64,000 bases of DNA from an uncultured Eubacteriales bacterium. Its GTDB lineage: Bacteria > Bacillota > Clostridia > Oscillospirales > Oscillospiraceae. Both the position numbers and the translations under genes were made by a program. The notes below the pieces were generated by a model. It was not told the origin of the DNA. It made no database searches and saw only the letters and a program-made list of their open reading frames with translations. The stretch is taken from positions 32,829 to 96,828 of the forward strand of contig CASFFN010000012.1 in assembly GCA_949293985.1 (NCBI GenBank), given 5' to 3'. Below, in pieces: positions 1 to 7,681 of this stretch (the first letter of the stretch is position 1; each line of letters begins with the position of its first letter).

Positions 1-1
1 G

Positions 2-3000
2 GCAGTCAGTAAGTACCTGCTTCCCGGAAACTACAAGGTTAAGGAACTCCATGACCGGGACGGAACCTACTGGGAATACGATGTAAAGGTGGAGCAGAAC
101 GCCACCGTCACAGCAGGTCACGACACCACCGTGACCTATACCAATACCCAGTATGGTCTGCTTCAGATTGTCAAAACCATGGCGGACGGCACCTCCCCCG
201 CCGGATGGGTGTTCCGGGTAACGGATTCCACCGGTCAGGAGGTCCCCGGCTCTCCCTTTACCACAGGTGAGGACGGCGTGATTCTCTCCGGCAAGCTGGC
301 TCCCGGAACCTATACGGTGGAGGAAATCATCCCGGAGGATTCCCTGTACTTCTGCGAAAGCGAGAATCCTCAGACGGTGGTGGTGACTGCCGGTCAGACT
401 GCCGAGGTACAATTCACCAATGCCCTCCGGCCCGGTAAAATCACCGTCCAGAAGGTTGACACCCTGGGCAATCCCCTGTCCGGTGCAGTATTCCTCCTGG
501 AATGGAGTACGGATGGGAAGATTTGGAATCCCATTGTCTATTCTGAAACCATCCAGGCCGGTGGATGCAGCAATCCCAATGTGGTGGACGGCTGCATTAC
601 CACAGGAGCCGACGGCCTGGCCAGCTGGGAGAATCTCCACCCCGGTCTTTATTACCGGGTAACGGAAGTGAAAGCCCCGGGCGGCTATCAGCTGCTGACG
701 GAGCCGGTCTTTACCGGAAAGCTCCCCATTGAGGACCTCACCATTTCCCTTCGGGTGGTAAACGCTCCCATCTTCACCCTGCCCCAGACTGGCGGCATGG
801 GTTTTGACGGCTTTACCGCCGGTATCATTCTCTCTCTGAGTGCCTGTCTGGGCGCTCTCTTTTTTATGCTCTCTGCCGGGAAGAAGCCCCGGCTTTTTTC
901 ATATCAAAAACAAGAAAGGAAAGGTTACAAAATGAAGAAGTTTTTTGCCCTGATGATGACCCTGGTGCTGCTTCTCAGCGGTATCCCCACGGCCTTGGCA
1001 GCAGATGCGGCTGACGCCACCATTGACACGGACGCCTCCTTCTCTCTGACGATTTTTAAGTATGATTGGACCAACGCTGTCAAGGACGGTGTCTGGAACG
1101 AGGATTCCTTCATCTCCACCGGCTGGCGTGAAAGCTATGTGGAAGATGTGCTGGGCAATGCTGTCCGGCAGGGCGATGCCGATGGCAGCACCGGCAACGA
1201 CCTGGGCAACGGCCAGAACGCCAACGGCTATGCTCTGAAAGGCGTGGAATTTACCACTCTGAAGGTAGCCGACATTGTTACCTTTACGGAATCCGCCAAT
1301 GACCAGCACCCCGACTACAACCTGACCCAGGTACTGTACGGCTTCCACAAGGTAAAGGCCGCTGACCTGCTGGCCGCCATTGGCCTTAATGACGGTGCGG
1401 GCCGTTACACCAATGCGGACAACACCGACAAGCTCAGCAAGGACAATTATTATTACACCTCTGAAACCCTGAACAAGGCCCTGGCTTCCGCCCTGGCCGC
1501 CAACGCCACCGCCGTCAAGGACGCTCTGGAAACCTACATGGCCGCACAGGATGGTGCCATTGTCATGGCCAAGACCGATGAGAACGGCAAGACCATTCAG
1601 CGGAACCTGCCTGTGGGTCTGTATCTGTGCGTGGAAACCGCCGTTCCCGAAATGGTGACTTCCACCACCAATCCCTTCTTTGTCAGCCTGCCCATGACCA
1701 CCGTTTCCGGAGACGACAACTCCTCCTCTCCCGAGGGCGGCCACGCCTGGAATTACGATGTGGTGGTTTACCCCAAGAACGAAACCGGCATCCCCACCCT
1801 GGAAAAGACCGTCCGGGAAGCCAAGAAGGACACCGGCAAGAATGAAGGAACCAGCACCATTACCGACGGCTTTGCCCACACCGCTACCGGCTCCTCCGGT
1901 GATGTGATGGAGTACCAGGTGATTTCCACCCTGCCCACCATCACCTCTCAGGCCACCGCTCTGACGGTATACAACTTCTATGACACCCTTTGTGAGGGTC
2001 TGAGCTACAACAAGTCCCTGCGGGATGTGAAGATTGAATTCTTCACGGACAAGGACTGCACCGACAAGGTTGCCTCCTGGGATATGGACAGCGGCAAGTT
2101 TACCGTCACCTACTCCAGCGATGACCGGCACATGACTGTGGATGTGACTGCCGCAGGTCTGGCTGAAATCAACGGCGATACGGAAAATGTCAACGGCCAG
2201 CTCTATGCCGGTTACTCCAACTACACCCTCCGGCTCACCTACACGGCCGCCATCGATTCTGACGCCTCCGTGGTGTTCGGTGACAACGGCAACGACAACC
2301 AGGTGGTTCTCACCTGGAAGCGCACTTCCACCGAATACTATGACACCCTGATTGATGACTGCCATGTGTTTACCTTCGGCATTGACCTGACCAAGCTGTT
2401 TTCCGATGTGGATTCTGAGACCGCTGAGGAGCAGAGGATGTTCGACCATGTGAAGTTCAAGATCTGGAACGAAACCGACGGCTACTGGGTGACTGCCACC
2501 CGGAACGAGGAAGAAGGTGTCTACTATGTCACCGGTCATGTGACCGATGAAACCGACGCCACCATCTTCCACCCTGTAACCATGGGTGAGGCTCTGGGCC
2601 AGATTATGGTTAAGGGCTGTGAGGATGACGAGTACATCATCACGGAGGTAGAAACCGCCAACGGCTACACCCTCCTGAAGGACGATATTCATGTGGTGAT
2701 TTCCACCCAGATTGACAACAGCCGTCCCTGTGACATTTACTCCCGGGATGTGCTGGGTGTTCTCCAGAACGACCCCCGCTATGCCTTTGACGGCGGTCTG
2801 GATTTGCGTCTGGCCAACATTCCCCAGAAGCAGCTGGCCCACGACTATCTGACCGCTTCCGCAACGGTGGACGGCAATGCCGTGACCATGCTGGAGGACA
2901 ACGGCTCTGCCAATGCAGAAGCGCCTCTCACCGTGGTGAACACCCCCGGCTTTGACCTGCCCCAGACCGGCGGTTACGGCACCATGATTTTCACCGTCAC

Positions 3001-3079
3001 CGGTATTGTGGTGATGGCGCTTGCCGCCGGAGTAACCCTCTGGCTCCTCTTTGGCAAGCGCAAGAAGGAAAACGCCTGA
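2..3079 (+). CDS. LPXTG pilin subunit (5' end outside window) with frame open into the next pilin
   Basis: The frame is already open at base 2, so the gene starts upstream of the window. Bases 2 to about 900 encode prealbumin/SpaA-type pilin domains with E-box-like strands (VTEVKAPGGY near base 660), then LPQTG at about base 780, a hydrophobic helix and a short basic tail. This is a complete cell-wall sorting signal. Such subunits are linked by class C sortases to the wall or a pilus; two sortase genes follow. Oddly, there is no stop after the tail: the frame runs through a T6 tract at 895-900 into the signal peptide of the next pilin and ends only at 3079. A one-base change in the T tract would instead end the frame at a TGA overlapping the next ATG. 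It could be an assembly indel or a true polyprotein. The minor/ancillary pilin role is inferred from position. Confidence 0.75.
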   Translation, partial: AVSKYLLPGNYKVKELHDRDGTYWEYDVKVEQNATVTAGHDTTVTYTNTQYGLLQIVKTMADGTSPAGWVFRVTDSTGQEVPGSPFTTGEDGVILSGKLAPGTYTVEEIIPEDSLYFCESENPQTVVVTAGQTAEVQFTNALRPGKITVQKVDTLGNPLSGAVFLLEWSTDGKIWNPIVYSETIQAGGCSNPNVVDGCITTGADGLASWENLHPGLYYRVTEVKAPGGYQLLTEPVFTGKLPIEDLTISLRVVNAPIFTLPQTGGMGFDGFTAGIILSLSACLGALFFMLSAGKKPRLFSYQKQERKGYKMKKFFALMMTLVLLLSGIPTALAADAADATIDTDASFSLTIFKYDWTNAVKDGVWNEDSFISTGWRESYVEDVLGNAVRQGDADGSTGNDLGNGQNANGYALKGVEFTTLKVADIVTFTESANDQHPDYNLTQVLYGFHKVKAADLLAAIGLNDGAGRYTNADNTDKLSKDNYYYTSETLNKALASALAANATAVKDALETYMAAQDGAIVMAKTDENGKTIQRNLPVGLYLCVETAVPEMVTSTTNPFFVSLPMTTVSGDDNSSSPEGGHAWNYDVVVYPKNETGIPTLEKTVREAKKDTGKNEGTSTITDGFAHTATGSSGDVMEYQVISTLPTITSQATALTVYNFYDTLCEGLSYNKSLRDVKIEFFTDKDCTDKVASWDMDSGKFTVTYSSDDRHMTVDVTAAGLAEINGDTENVNGQLYAGYSNYTLRLTYTAAIDSDASVVFGDNGNDNQVVLTWKRTSTEYYDTLIDDCHVFTFGIDLTKLFSDVDSETAEEQRMFDHVKFKIWNETDGYWVTATRNEEEGVYYVTGHVTDETDATIFHPVTMGEALGQIMVKGCEDDEYIITEVETANGYTLLKDDIHVVISTQIDNSRPCDIYSRDVLGVLQNDPRYAFDGGLDLRLANIPQKQLAHDYLTASATVDGNAVTMLEDNGSANAEAPLTVVNTPGFDLPQTGGYGTMIFTVTGIVVMALAAGVTLWLLFGKRKKENA
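932..3079 (+). CDS. LPXTG-anchored backbone pilin (SpaH/EbpB-like)
   Basis: An internal ATG at 932 follows GAAAGGAAAGG and opens with a typical Sec signal peptide (MKKFFALMMTLVLLLSGIPT, then ALA), so a separate 715-residue precursor is likely even though the upstream frame has no stop. Residues 279-284 contain the pilin motif VVYPKN, whose Lys282 is the expected isopeptide donor for polymerisation by a class C sortase. Later come Cna-B/FctA-like strands with an E-box (ITEVETANGY), then LPQTG, a membrane helix and a KRKK tail at the end. The combination of YPKN, E-box and LPXTG marks the shaft pilin. It sits directly upstream of two sortase genes, 55 bp from the first. Confidence 0.9.
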   Translation: MKKFFALMMTLVLLLSGIPTALAADAADATIDTDASFSLTIFKYDWTNAVKDGVWNEDSFISTGWRESYVEDVLGNAVRQGDADGSTGNDLGNGQNANGYALKGVEFTTLKVADIVTFTESANDQHPDYNLTQVLYGFHKVKAADLLAAIGLNDGAGRYTNADNTDKLSKDNYYYTSETLNKALASALAANATAVKDALETYMAAQDGAIVMAKTDENGKTIQRNLPVGLYLCVETAVPEMVTSTTNPFFVSLPMTTVSGDDNSSSPEGGHAWNYDVVVYPKNETGIPTLEKTVREAKKDTGKNEGTSTITDGFAHTATGSSGDVMEYQVISTLPTITSQATALTVYNFYDTLCEGLSYNKSLRDVKIEFFTDKDCTDKVASWDMDSGKFTVTYSSDDRHMTVDVTAAGLAEINGDTENVNGQLYAGYSNYTLRLTYTAAIDSDASVVFGDNGNDNQVVLTWKRTSTEYYDTLIDDCHVFTFGIDLTKLFSDVDSETAEEQRMFDHVKFKIWNETDGYWVTATRNEEEGVYYVTGHVTDETDATIFHPVTMGEALGQIMVKGCEDDEYIITEVETANGYTLLKDDIHVVISTQIDNSRPCDIYSRDVLGVLQNDPRYAFDGGLDLRLANIPQKQLAHDYLTASATVDGNAVTMLEDNGSANAEAPLTVVNTPGFDLPQTGGYGTMIFTVTGIVVMALAAGVTLWLLFGKRKKENA

Positions 3080-3134
3080 CCTCAGCAAGTCCCGGGGAGA
3101 ATCCCTCCCCGGGACACCATAGAAGGAGATTCCC

Positions 3135-3998
3135 GTGAAGAAGAAAGTTGCGTTAGGTGCAGCGGTAGTCACCTTTTTTCTTGCCCTCTTAATCACCCTG
3201 TATCCGCTTATCAGCACCGCTTACAACCGGCAGCACCAGTCCCAGATTCACCTTCAGCACCAGGAGCAAGTGGAACAGGCAGATAACCAGGCTTTGGAAG
3301 CTGCATGGGAGCTGGCAGAGGTTTACAACGCCGCTTTGGTGCCGGGGGTGCAGGATCTGGAGCGGTTCACCCCGGAGCAGCTGGAAGCAGCTGCAAAAGG
3401 GTACAAAGACCTCCTGGACATTGCCGGGGACGGCATTATGTGCTATGTCACCATCCCCAAGCTGAAAACTTGTCTGCCGGTATACCACGGCACCTCCGAC
3501 ACCGTTCTGGAGCTGGGCCTGGGGCATTTACTGGGAACCAGCCTGCCCATCGGCGGCAGCAGCACCCACAGTGTTATCACCGGCCACAGCGGCCTGGCTT
3601 CCCAGCGGCTGCTGTCCGACCTGGACCAACTGGAACCGGGCGATGTGTTTTATATCGAGGTGCTGGACAAGACCCTGGCCTATGAGGTTGACCAAGTGAA
3701 GACCGTTTTGCCCTATGAAACGGAAGATTTGCGGATTGTCCCGGAGCGGGACTACTGCACCCTGGTGACCTGCACCCCTTTCGGAGTGAATACCCACCGG
3801 CTCCTGGTAAGAGGAACCCGGATACCCTATGAGGAACCCTCCCCCGATGCAGAAACCGCTCCCACAGAGCCTGTAACCTCTACCTGGGAGCAGGAATACC
3901 GCAACGGTATTCTCATTGGCCTGGGCATTGTGGGGCTTCTGGCAATCATTACTGTAATTATTTGGCGTATTTGGAGGTGCAAGCATGAAAAATCGTAA
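3135..3998 (+). CDS. Class C sortase (pilus polymerase), first copy
   Basis: The product (287 aa) is a membrane-anchored transpeptidase that links pilin subunits. It has an N-terminal membrane helix (residues about 5-25), a coiled N-terminal region rich in Gln/Glu, the sortase beta-barrel with His151 (ITGHSGL), Cys213 in TLVTCTPF and Arg222 (NTHRLLVRG), and a second membrane helix near the C terminus, which is the class C topology. The GTG start at 3135 is placed by AGAAGGAGA just upstream. It overlaps the next sortase by 14 bases, so the two are probably translationally coupled. Two sortases commonly divide the labour of shaft polymerisation and ancillary subunit addition; which does which cannot be told here. 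Confidence 0.9.
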   Translation: MKKKVALGAAVVTFFLALLITLYPLISTAYNRQHQSQIHLQHQEQVEQADNQALEAAWELAEVYNAALVPGVQDLERFTPEQLEAAAKGYKDLLDIAGDGIMCYVTIPKLKTCLPVYHGTSDTVLELGLGHLLGTSLPIGGSSTHSVITGHSGLASQRLLSDLDQLEPGDVFYIEVLDKTLAYEVDQVKTVLPYETEDLRIVPERDYCTLVTCTPFGVNTHRLLVRGTRIPYEEPSPDAETAPTEPVTSTWEQEYRNGILIGLGIVGLLAIITVIIWRIWRCKHEKS

Positions 3999-4716
3999 GC
4001 TGCTCTTTATTGCGTTGTTTGTCCTGTTTTTAATAGGGCTGGCAATCTTCTTGTATCCTGTGATTCAACAAGCCCGGATTGACAAACAAAGCAGACAAGC
4101 CATCCAGCAATTTATGGCTGACCGTCCCGAGGAAACGCCTATGCGGCCTCAGCAGAATATTGAAGAAATCATCCACCAGCTTCCCTATGCTGACCTGTGG
4201 CAGGATGCCAAGATGTATAACCTGCACATCCTTTCCTCCCAGCGAGAGACCCTGAACAACTCCCTGGCCTATATCCATCCCCAGCTGACCCTGGCAGATT
4301 ACGGACTGGATTCAGAGGTTTTTGCAGTACTCACTATCCCAAAACTGGACCTGGAAATGCCTATCTACCTGGGCGCAAGCAGCAGCAACCTTTCCAAGGG
4401 AGCCGCTATACTGGGCCAGACCAGTTTGCCCATAGGTCGAGGGAATTCCAACTGTGTCATCGCAGGACACCGAGGCTGGAATGGGGCAGATTTCTTCCGA
4501 TACATTACAGAACTGGAACCTGGGGACGAGGTTATCATCACAAACCTTTGGGAAACCATCCGCTATACCGTTACGGAAACCAAAATCATCGAACCCACGG
4601 ATGTGGAGAGTATCTATGTCCAGCCTGTGCGGGACATGGTGACCCTTATGACCTGTCACCCCTTTGCCAGCGGCGGCAGGTATCGCTACCTGGTCTATTG
4701 CGACCGGGAAAACTGA
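3985..4716 (+). CDS. Class C sortase, second copy
   Basis: The product (243 aa) has one N-terminal membrane helix, then a sortase domain with His162 (IAGHRGW), Cys224 in TLMTCHPF and an Arg 8-10 residues later (GGRYRYLVYC). It is shorter than the first sortase and ends without a C-terminal membrane helix, so it may act in a different step, such as addition of one subunit or base attachment. The start lies inside the end of the first sortase gene. A hairpin directly follows the stop and probably closes the pilus operon. Confidence 0.88.
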   Translation: MKNRKLLFIALFVLFLIGLAIFLYPVIQQARIDKQSRQAIQQFMADRPEETPMRPQQNIEEIIHQLPYADLWQDAKMYNLHILSSQRETLNNSLAYIHPQLTLADYGLDSEVFAVLTIPKLDLEMPIYLGASSSNLSKGAAILGQTSLPIGRGNSNCVIAGHRGWNGADFFRYITELEPGDEVIITNLWETIRYTVTETKIIEPTDVESIYVQPVRDMVTLMTCHPFASGGRYRYLVYCDREN

Positions 4717-4737
4717 GCAGAGGATTCTCCTCTGCTC
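4715..4737 (+). terminator. Hairpin after the pilus/sortase operon
   Basis: Perfect 10-bp inverted repeat (GAGCAGAGGA / TCCTCTGCTC) with a 3-nt loop, beginning inside the sortase stop codon. There is no T run after it, so it may slow or process the transcript rather than terminate it. Confidence 0.4.
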
Positions 4738-4826
4738 TATATGAGGCAGCGTTCTGGGAACAGCGGCAGCCCCGCAATGCGGGGATTTATCCGCCGGGAT
4801 GGTTCGATTCCATTCTGCCTCTCCAA

Positions 4827-4851
4827 AATTCGGGCCAAGTTGGCCCGAATT
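4827..4851. promoter_or_regulatory. Palindrome upstream of parB, site 1 (candidate centromere/operator)
   Basis: Perfect palindrome with 12-bp arms around a central G; core CGGGCCAAGTTGGCCCG. It shares the GCCAAGTTGGC centre and AATT ends with sites 4874-4900 and 12851-12879. The centre lies 48 bp from that of the second site. Sites like this next to a ParB gene are often its binding sites; the assignment is inference. Confidence 0.6.
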
Positions 4852-4873
4852 AAACCCCGAAAAATGGCCATAA

Positions 4874-4900
4874 AAATTCGTGCCAAGTTGGCACGAATTT
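4874..4900. promoter_or_regulatory. Palindrome upstream of parB, site 2 (candidate centromere/operator)
   Basis: Perfect palindrome with 13-bp arms around a central G; core CGTGCCAAGTTGGCACG. It ends 24 bp before the ParB-like start codon, so bound protein would also block transcription or translation of parB. An almost identical 29-bp copy lies inside the relaxase gene. Confidence 0.65.
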
Positions 4901-4924
4901 CAAAGAAGAAAGGAAGTGAGTAAA

Positions 4925-5857
4925 ATGGGCGTAAATTTAGAGGAGGTTTTCCGAAAAGCGGAGGCCTTACGGAACAAGGAAGCCACCCGGAAGCAACAAG
5001 CGGAAAGGGAAATTCCCATCGGGCTGCTGGACGACCACCCCATGTTTGGGAAGGGCCAGCCCTTCCGGAAACCGGCCCAGGAGCGGATCGACCAGATAGC
5101 GGAAAGCATCCGGCGAAATGGGATTTTGAACGCTCTGCTGGTGCGCCGGATGGGAGAGCGGTATCAGATTCTGGCCGGTCACACCCGGAAAGCGGCGGCG
5201 GCAAAAATCGGCTACAAAGAACTGCCTTGTGTGGTTATGGATGTGGACGATGACGAAGCCGAGAATATCTTTGTTACCGAAAACCTCACGCAGCGGCCCG
5301 GTCTGCTGCCCAGCGAGAAAGCCTGGGCATACAGGACCAAGCTGGAAGCTATGAAACGGCAGGGCGCACGAACAGATTTAACTTTATCGCAAGTTGCGAC
5401 AAAGTCGGATACCGCCGCCGAAATCGGCAAGGAACAGGGCGAAAGCCGTGATAAAGTATTCCGATATATCCGTTTAACCTACCTGAATCCCCTGCTGTTG
5501 GACCTGGTGGACGATGGGAAGCTGGGGCTGACCATTGCCGTGGAGTTGTCCTATCTGGACGAGCTGGCGCAATCCATGCTGGCGGATTATTTGGAGGAAC
5601 ACCCCAAAAAATCCGTCAGCAAAAACATCGCCTCCCAGCTCCGGGTTCTGGCGGCAAGCGGAACCGTTACCGCCTGGGACATCGAGCAGCTGTTCCAGGA
5701 ACCGGAGCAGCAGCGAGCGCCACGGGTGCTGAAGCTCCAGCTGAAGCCCATCCGCAAATTCTTCCCAGCCTCTGCCAGTCTGGAACAGATGACCGCCATC
5801 ATTACAGCAGCCCTGGAGAAGTATTACCGAGAGGAGGAGAACAATGGCAACCAGTAA
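4925..5857 (+). CDS. ParB/RepB/Spo0J-family DNA-binding partition protein
   Basis: The product (310 aa) has an N-terminal ParB/Srx-like nuclease-fold domain (residues about 45-135, with IAESIRRNGILNALLVRR and LAGHTRKAAAAKIGY, then a VTENLTQRP motif), a central HTH (about residues 150-200) and a helical C-terminal dimerisation part. The ATG at 4925 is preferred because AGGAAGTGAG precedes it; an upstream in-frame GTG at 4880 would start inside the palindrome. Family members bind palindromic centromere sites and aid segregation or regulate element genes. No ParA gene is adjacent; the only ParA-like protein in the element (20607) lacks the Walker lysine. The end overlaps the next gene by 14 bases. 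Confidence 0.85.
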   Translation: MGVNLEEVFRKAEALRNKEATRKQQAEREIPIGLLDDHPMFGKGQPFRKPAQERIDQIAESIRRNGILNALLVRRMGERYQILAGHTRKAAAAKIGYKELPCVVMDVDDDEAENIFVTENLTQRPGLLPSEKAWAYRTKLEAMKRQGARTDLTLSQVATKSDTAAEIGKEQGESRDKVFRYIRLTYLNPLLLDLVDDGKLGLTIAVELSYLDELAQSMLADYLEEHPKKSVSKNIASQLRVLAASGTVTAWDIEQLFQEPEQQRAPRVLKLQLKPIRKFFPASASLEQMTAIITAALEKYYREEENNGNQ

Positions 5858-6833
5858 AAGTGGGAAAAACTACTACACCAAAGAGCAGTACCAGTACGCC
5901 AAATATCAGGCGTCCGCTTTAGAGTATGCCCTGAGTAAAGGTTACAAGCTCATCCCCAAGGGGCAATACTACACCATGCCGGAGCATGACAGCATGGTGT
6001 TCGCTCCCAACGGGATGTGGTACTGGAACAGTCGTGGGCTGAAGGGCAAAGCCCTGGACTTTATGCTCCACTTTGAAGAAAAGAACCTGGTGGACGCAAT
6101 TCTGGAGCTGGCAGGAGATAAGGAACCATCACAGCTTACTGCGGCAATTACTCACGCCCCCTCCAAAAGGCCCAAGAAGCCCCCCACTCCTCTACCACCA
6201 AAGCACGCCTCCACAACGGAGCGCATATTTCACTATCTCTGCAAGGAACGGAAGCTGGATAAAAATGTTGTCATACAGCTCATAGTTAAAGGCTTACTTT
6301 ATGAAGGAATAAAAATCCAGGACGGAAAAGAATTTCACAATGCTGTATTCGTTTACAACAATCCGTCCGGACAGTTTGTAGGTGCATTTCTTCGGGGATT
6401 AAATCCCCGCTTACCGTACAAACATGATTTGTATGGCTCCTGCAAAGACTATGGCTGGCTGATTCCCCACCCCAGCCGGGAGCCGGAAGCATTGTATGTC
6501 TTTGAAGCCTGCATCGACGCCGCCTCCCACCTGACCCTTTCCCCCTGGGAAAAAGCGGACCGGCTCTCCCTGGAGGGGCTGGCCCCAAAGCCTCTGCTGA
6601 ATTATCTTGTCAACCACCCGCAAGTCAAGCGGGTGGTTCTTTGTTTGGACAATGACCTGGCCGGTCAGACTGCCACCCAGCGGCTGGCGCAGCGCCTGGA
6701 AGGCGTGGAGGTGATGGTGCAAATTCCTCCCAATGGCAAGGACTGGAACGAATACCTGAAAAACGGAGGAACCAAACTTCCGCAGCCGGAGGTTTTTCTT
6801 CCTCTGAGTAGCACCCCGGAAATGGAACTTTGA
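5844..6833 (+). CDS. DUF3991/Toprim-domain protein (primase-like)
   Basis: The 329-residue protein has an N-terminal primase-type zinc-finger-like/DUF3991 region (residues about 40-90, APNGMWYWNSRGLKGKALDFML) and a C-terminal Toprim fold (residues about 215-310): LYVFEACIDAASHL supplies the acidic residue and VVLCLDNDLAGQTAT the DxD motif. Such proteins are common in clostridial conjugative elements and are thought to act in primer synthesis or DNA processing after transfer. The start overlaps the ParB-like gene and has a GAGGAGGAG ribosome site. The exact reaction is not established from the sequence. Confidence 0.8.
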   Translation: MATSKSGKNYYTKEQYQYAKYQASALEYALSKGYKLIPKGQYYTMPEHDSMVFAPNGMWYWNSRGLKGKALDFMLHFEEKNLVDAILELAGDKEPSQLTAAITHAPSKRPKKPPTPLPPKHASTTERIFHYLCKERKLDKNVVIQLIVKGLLYEGIKIQDGKEFHNAVFVYNNPSGQFVGAFLRGLNPRLPYKHDLYGSCKDYGWLIPHPSREPEALYVFEACIDAASHLTLSPWEKADRLSLEGLAPKPLLNYLVNHPQVKRVVLCLDNDLAGQTATQRLAQRLEGVEVMVQIPPNGKDWNEYLKNGGTKLPQPEVFLPLSSTPEMEL

Positions 6834-6849
6834 AAGGAGCAACAATACA

Positions 6850-7221
6850 ATGGCAGACCTGAATTACAACCTCTATGAAAAAATGTCAGATGAGCAGGAC
6901 TCCTACCGGCAATGGCTGCTCTCTCAGCCCCCGGAGGACATCTTGAACCACGCTTATGAGTACGCCATGCGGGAGGACATCCTCATGGCCATGGAAAACT
7001 TGGAACTGACAGACGCCCAGGCACAGGCATTGCTTGGTTCCCCTACACCTTTGTCCGATGTGTACCACGAATTTACCATAACCGACAACGGCGAAATAAA
7101 TCATCTCCGGGACTGCATTGAAAACCGTGCAAACTATATTTGCAAGGCTCTGGCGGAGCAACGCAACGCCGAAACCGAAAAGTCCCCTTTACCCCAGGAA
7201 GATATGGACCTTGAAATGTGA
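6850..7221 (+). CDS. DUF3848-domain protein
   Basis: This is a small acidic protein (123 aa) starting 16 bp after the Toprim gene with AAAGGAGC upstream. The pattern YEKMSDEQDSYRQWLLSQPPEDILNHAYEY matches in layout the DUF3848 family carried by clostridial conjugative elements, usually beside ArdC, DUF3846 or DUF3849 genes as here. It is soluble with no catalytic motif visible, and the function is unknown. Confidence 0.7.
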   Translation: MADLNYNLYEKMSDEQDSYRQWLLSQPPEDILNHAYEYAMREDILMAMENLELTDAQAQALLGSPTPLSDVYHEFTITDNGEINHLRDCIENRANYICKALAEQRNAETEKSPLPQEDMDLEM

Positions 7222-7251
7222 ATAGACGCTATACCTTGAAAGGAGGCAGCC

Positions 7252-7566
7252 ATGGATTATTTAGAATGGTTCCCGGTCAGGCTGGCGCAGCTGCGGTGTC
7301 AGAAAGGCGTTTCTGCCCGGGAAATGAGCCTGGACATAGGGCAAAGCGAAAGCTATATCAACAAAATCGAGAATGGGAAAGCTCTCCCCTCCATGGGAGG
7401 ATTTTTCCTGATTTGCCAATATTTTAGAATCGAGCCAAAGGATTTTTTCAACGCCCAGCTCCTCTCTCCTACCGAAGCAGAACAGCTTGTGACCACGCTG
7501 GGAAGATTAAAGCCCCATCAGATAAAGCACCTGCTCCAGCTGGCAATCGACCTGCTGGAAGATTAA
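7252..7566 (+). CDS. XRE-family HTH transcriptional regulator
   Basis: The 104-residue product has a Cro/CI-type HTH at residues about 9-62 (LAQLRCQKGVSAREMSLDIG, ESYINKIENGKALPSM) followed by a short helical C-terminal part. It starts at the ATG after AAAGGAGG. About two-thirds of its residues are identical by eye to the chromosomal regulator at 38667-38984, an unusual pairing between an element gene and a lone chromosomal gene. It probably controls element genes; no operator was identified. Confidence 0.85.
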   Translation: MDYLEWFPVRLAQLRCQKGVSAREMSLDIGQSESYINKIENGKALPSMGGFFLICQYFRIEPKDFFNAQLLSPTEAEQLVTTLGRLKPHQIKHLLQLAIDLLED

Positions 7567-7585
7567 CCGAAAGGAGGCAGTAATC

Positions 7586-7681
7586 ATGCCTGAGGATGTA
7601 ACCATTTTTATTGACGAGGAAACTTTAACAATGGAGGAATGGGAGGAATTGAGAAATGCCGAGACCGAAGAACAAGGATGA
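7586..7681 (+). CDS. Small 31-residue ORF overlapping the ArdC gene start
   Basis: An ATG 6 bases after a strong AAAGGAGG begins a 31-codon acidic peptide (MPEDVTIFIDEETLTMEEWEEL...). Its 3' part overlaps the first 26 bases of the ArdC-like gene in another frame. The strong ribosome site and overlap suggest a translated leader that couples or sets translation of the next gene. There is no homology I recognise. Confidence 0.5.
   Translation: MPEDVTIFIDEETLTMEEWEELRNAETEEQG

Noticed and set aside
899..3217. A 772-codon open frame on the minus strand opposite the backbone pilin
   Set aside because: Gly/Val/His-rich translation without motifs, exactly antisense to a clear pilin gene.
4741..4923. 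60-codon ORF through the two palindromes, encoding IRAKLARI twice
   Set aside because: The repeated peptide is a by-product of the palindromic DNA; no ribosome site and no homology, so the palindromes rather than a peptide are taken as functional.
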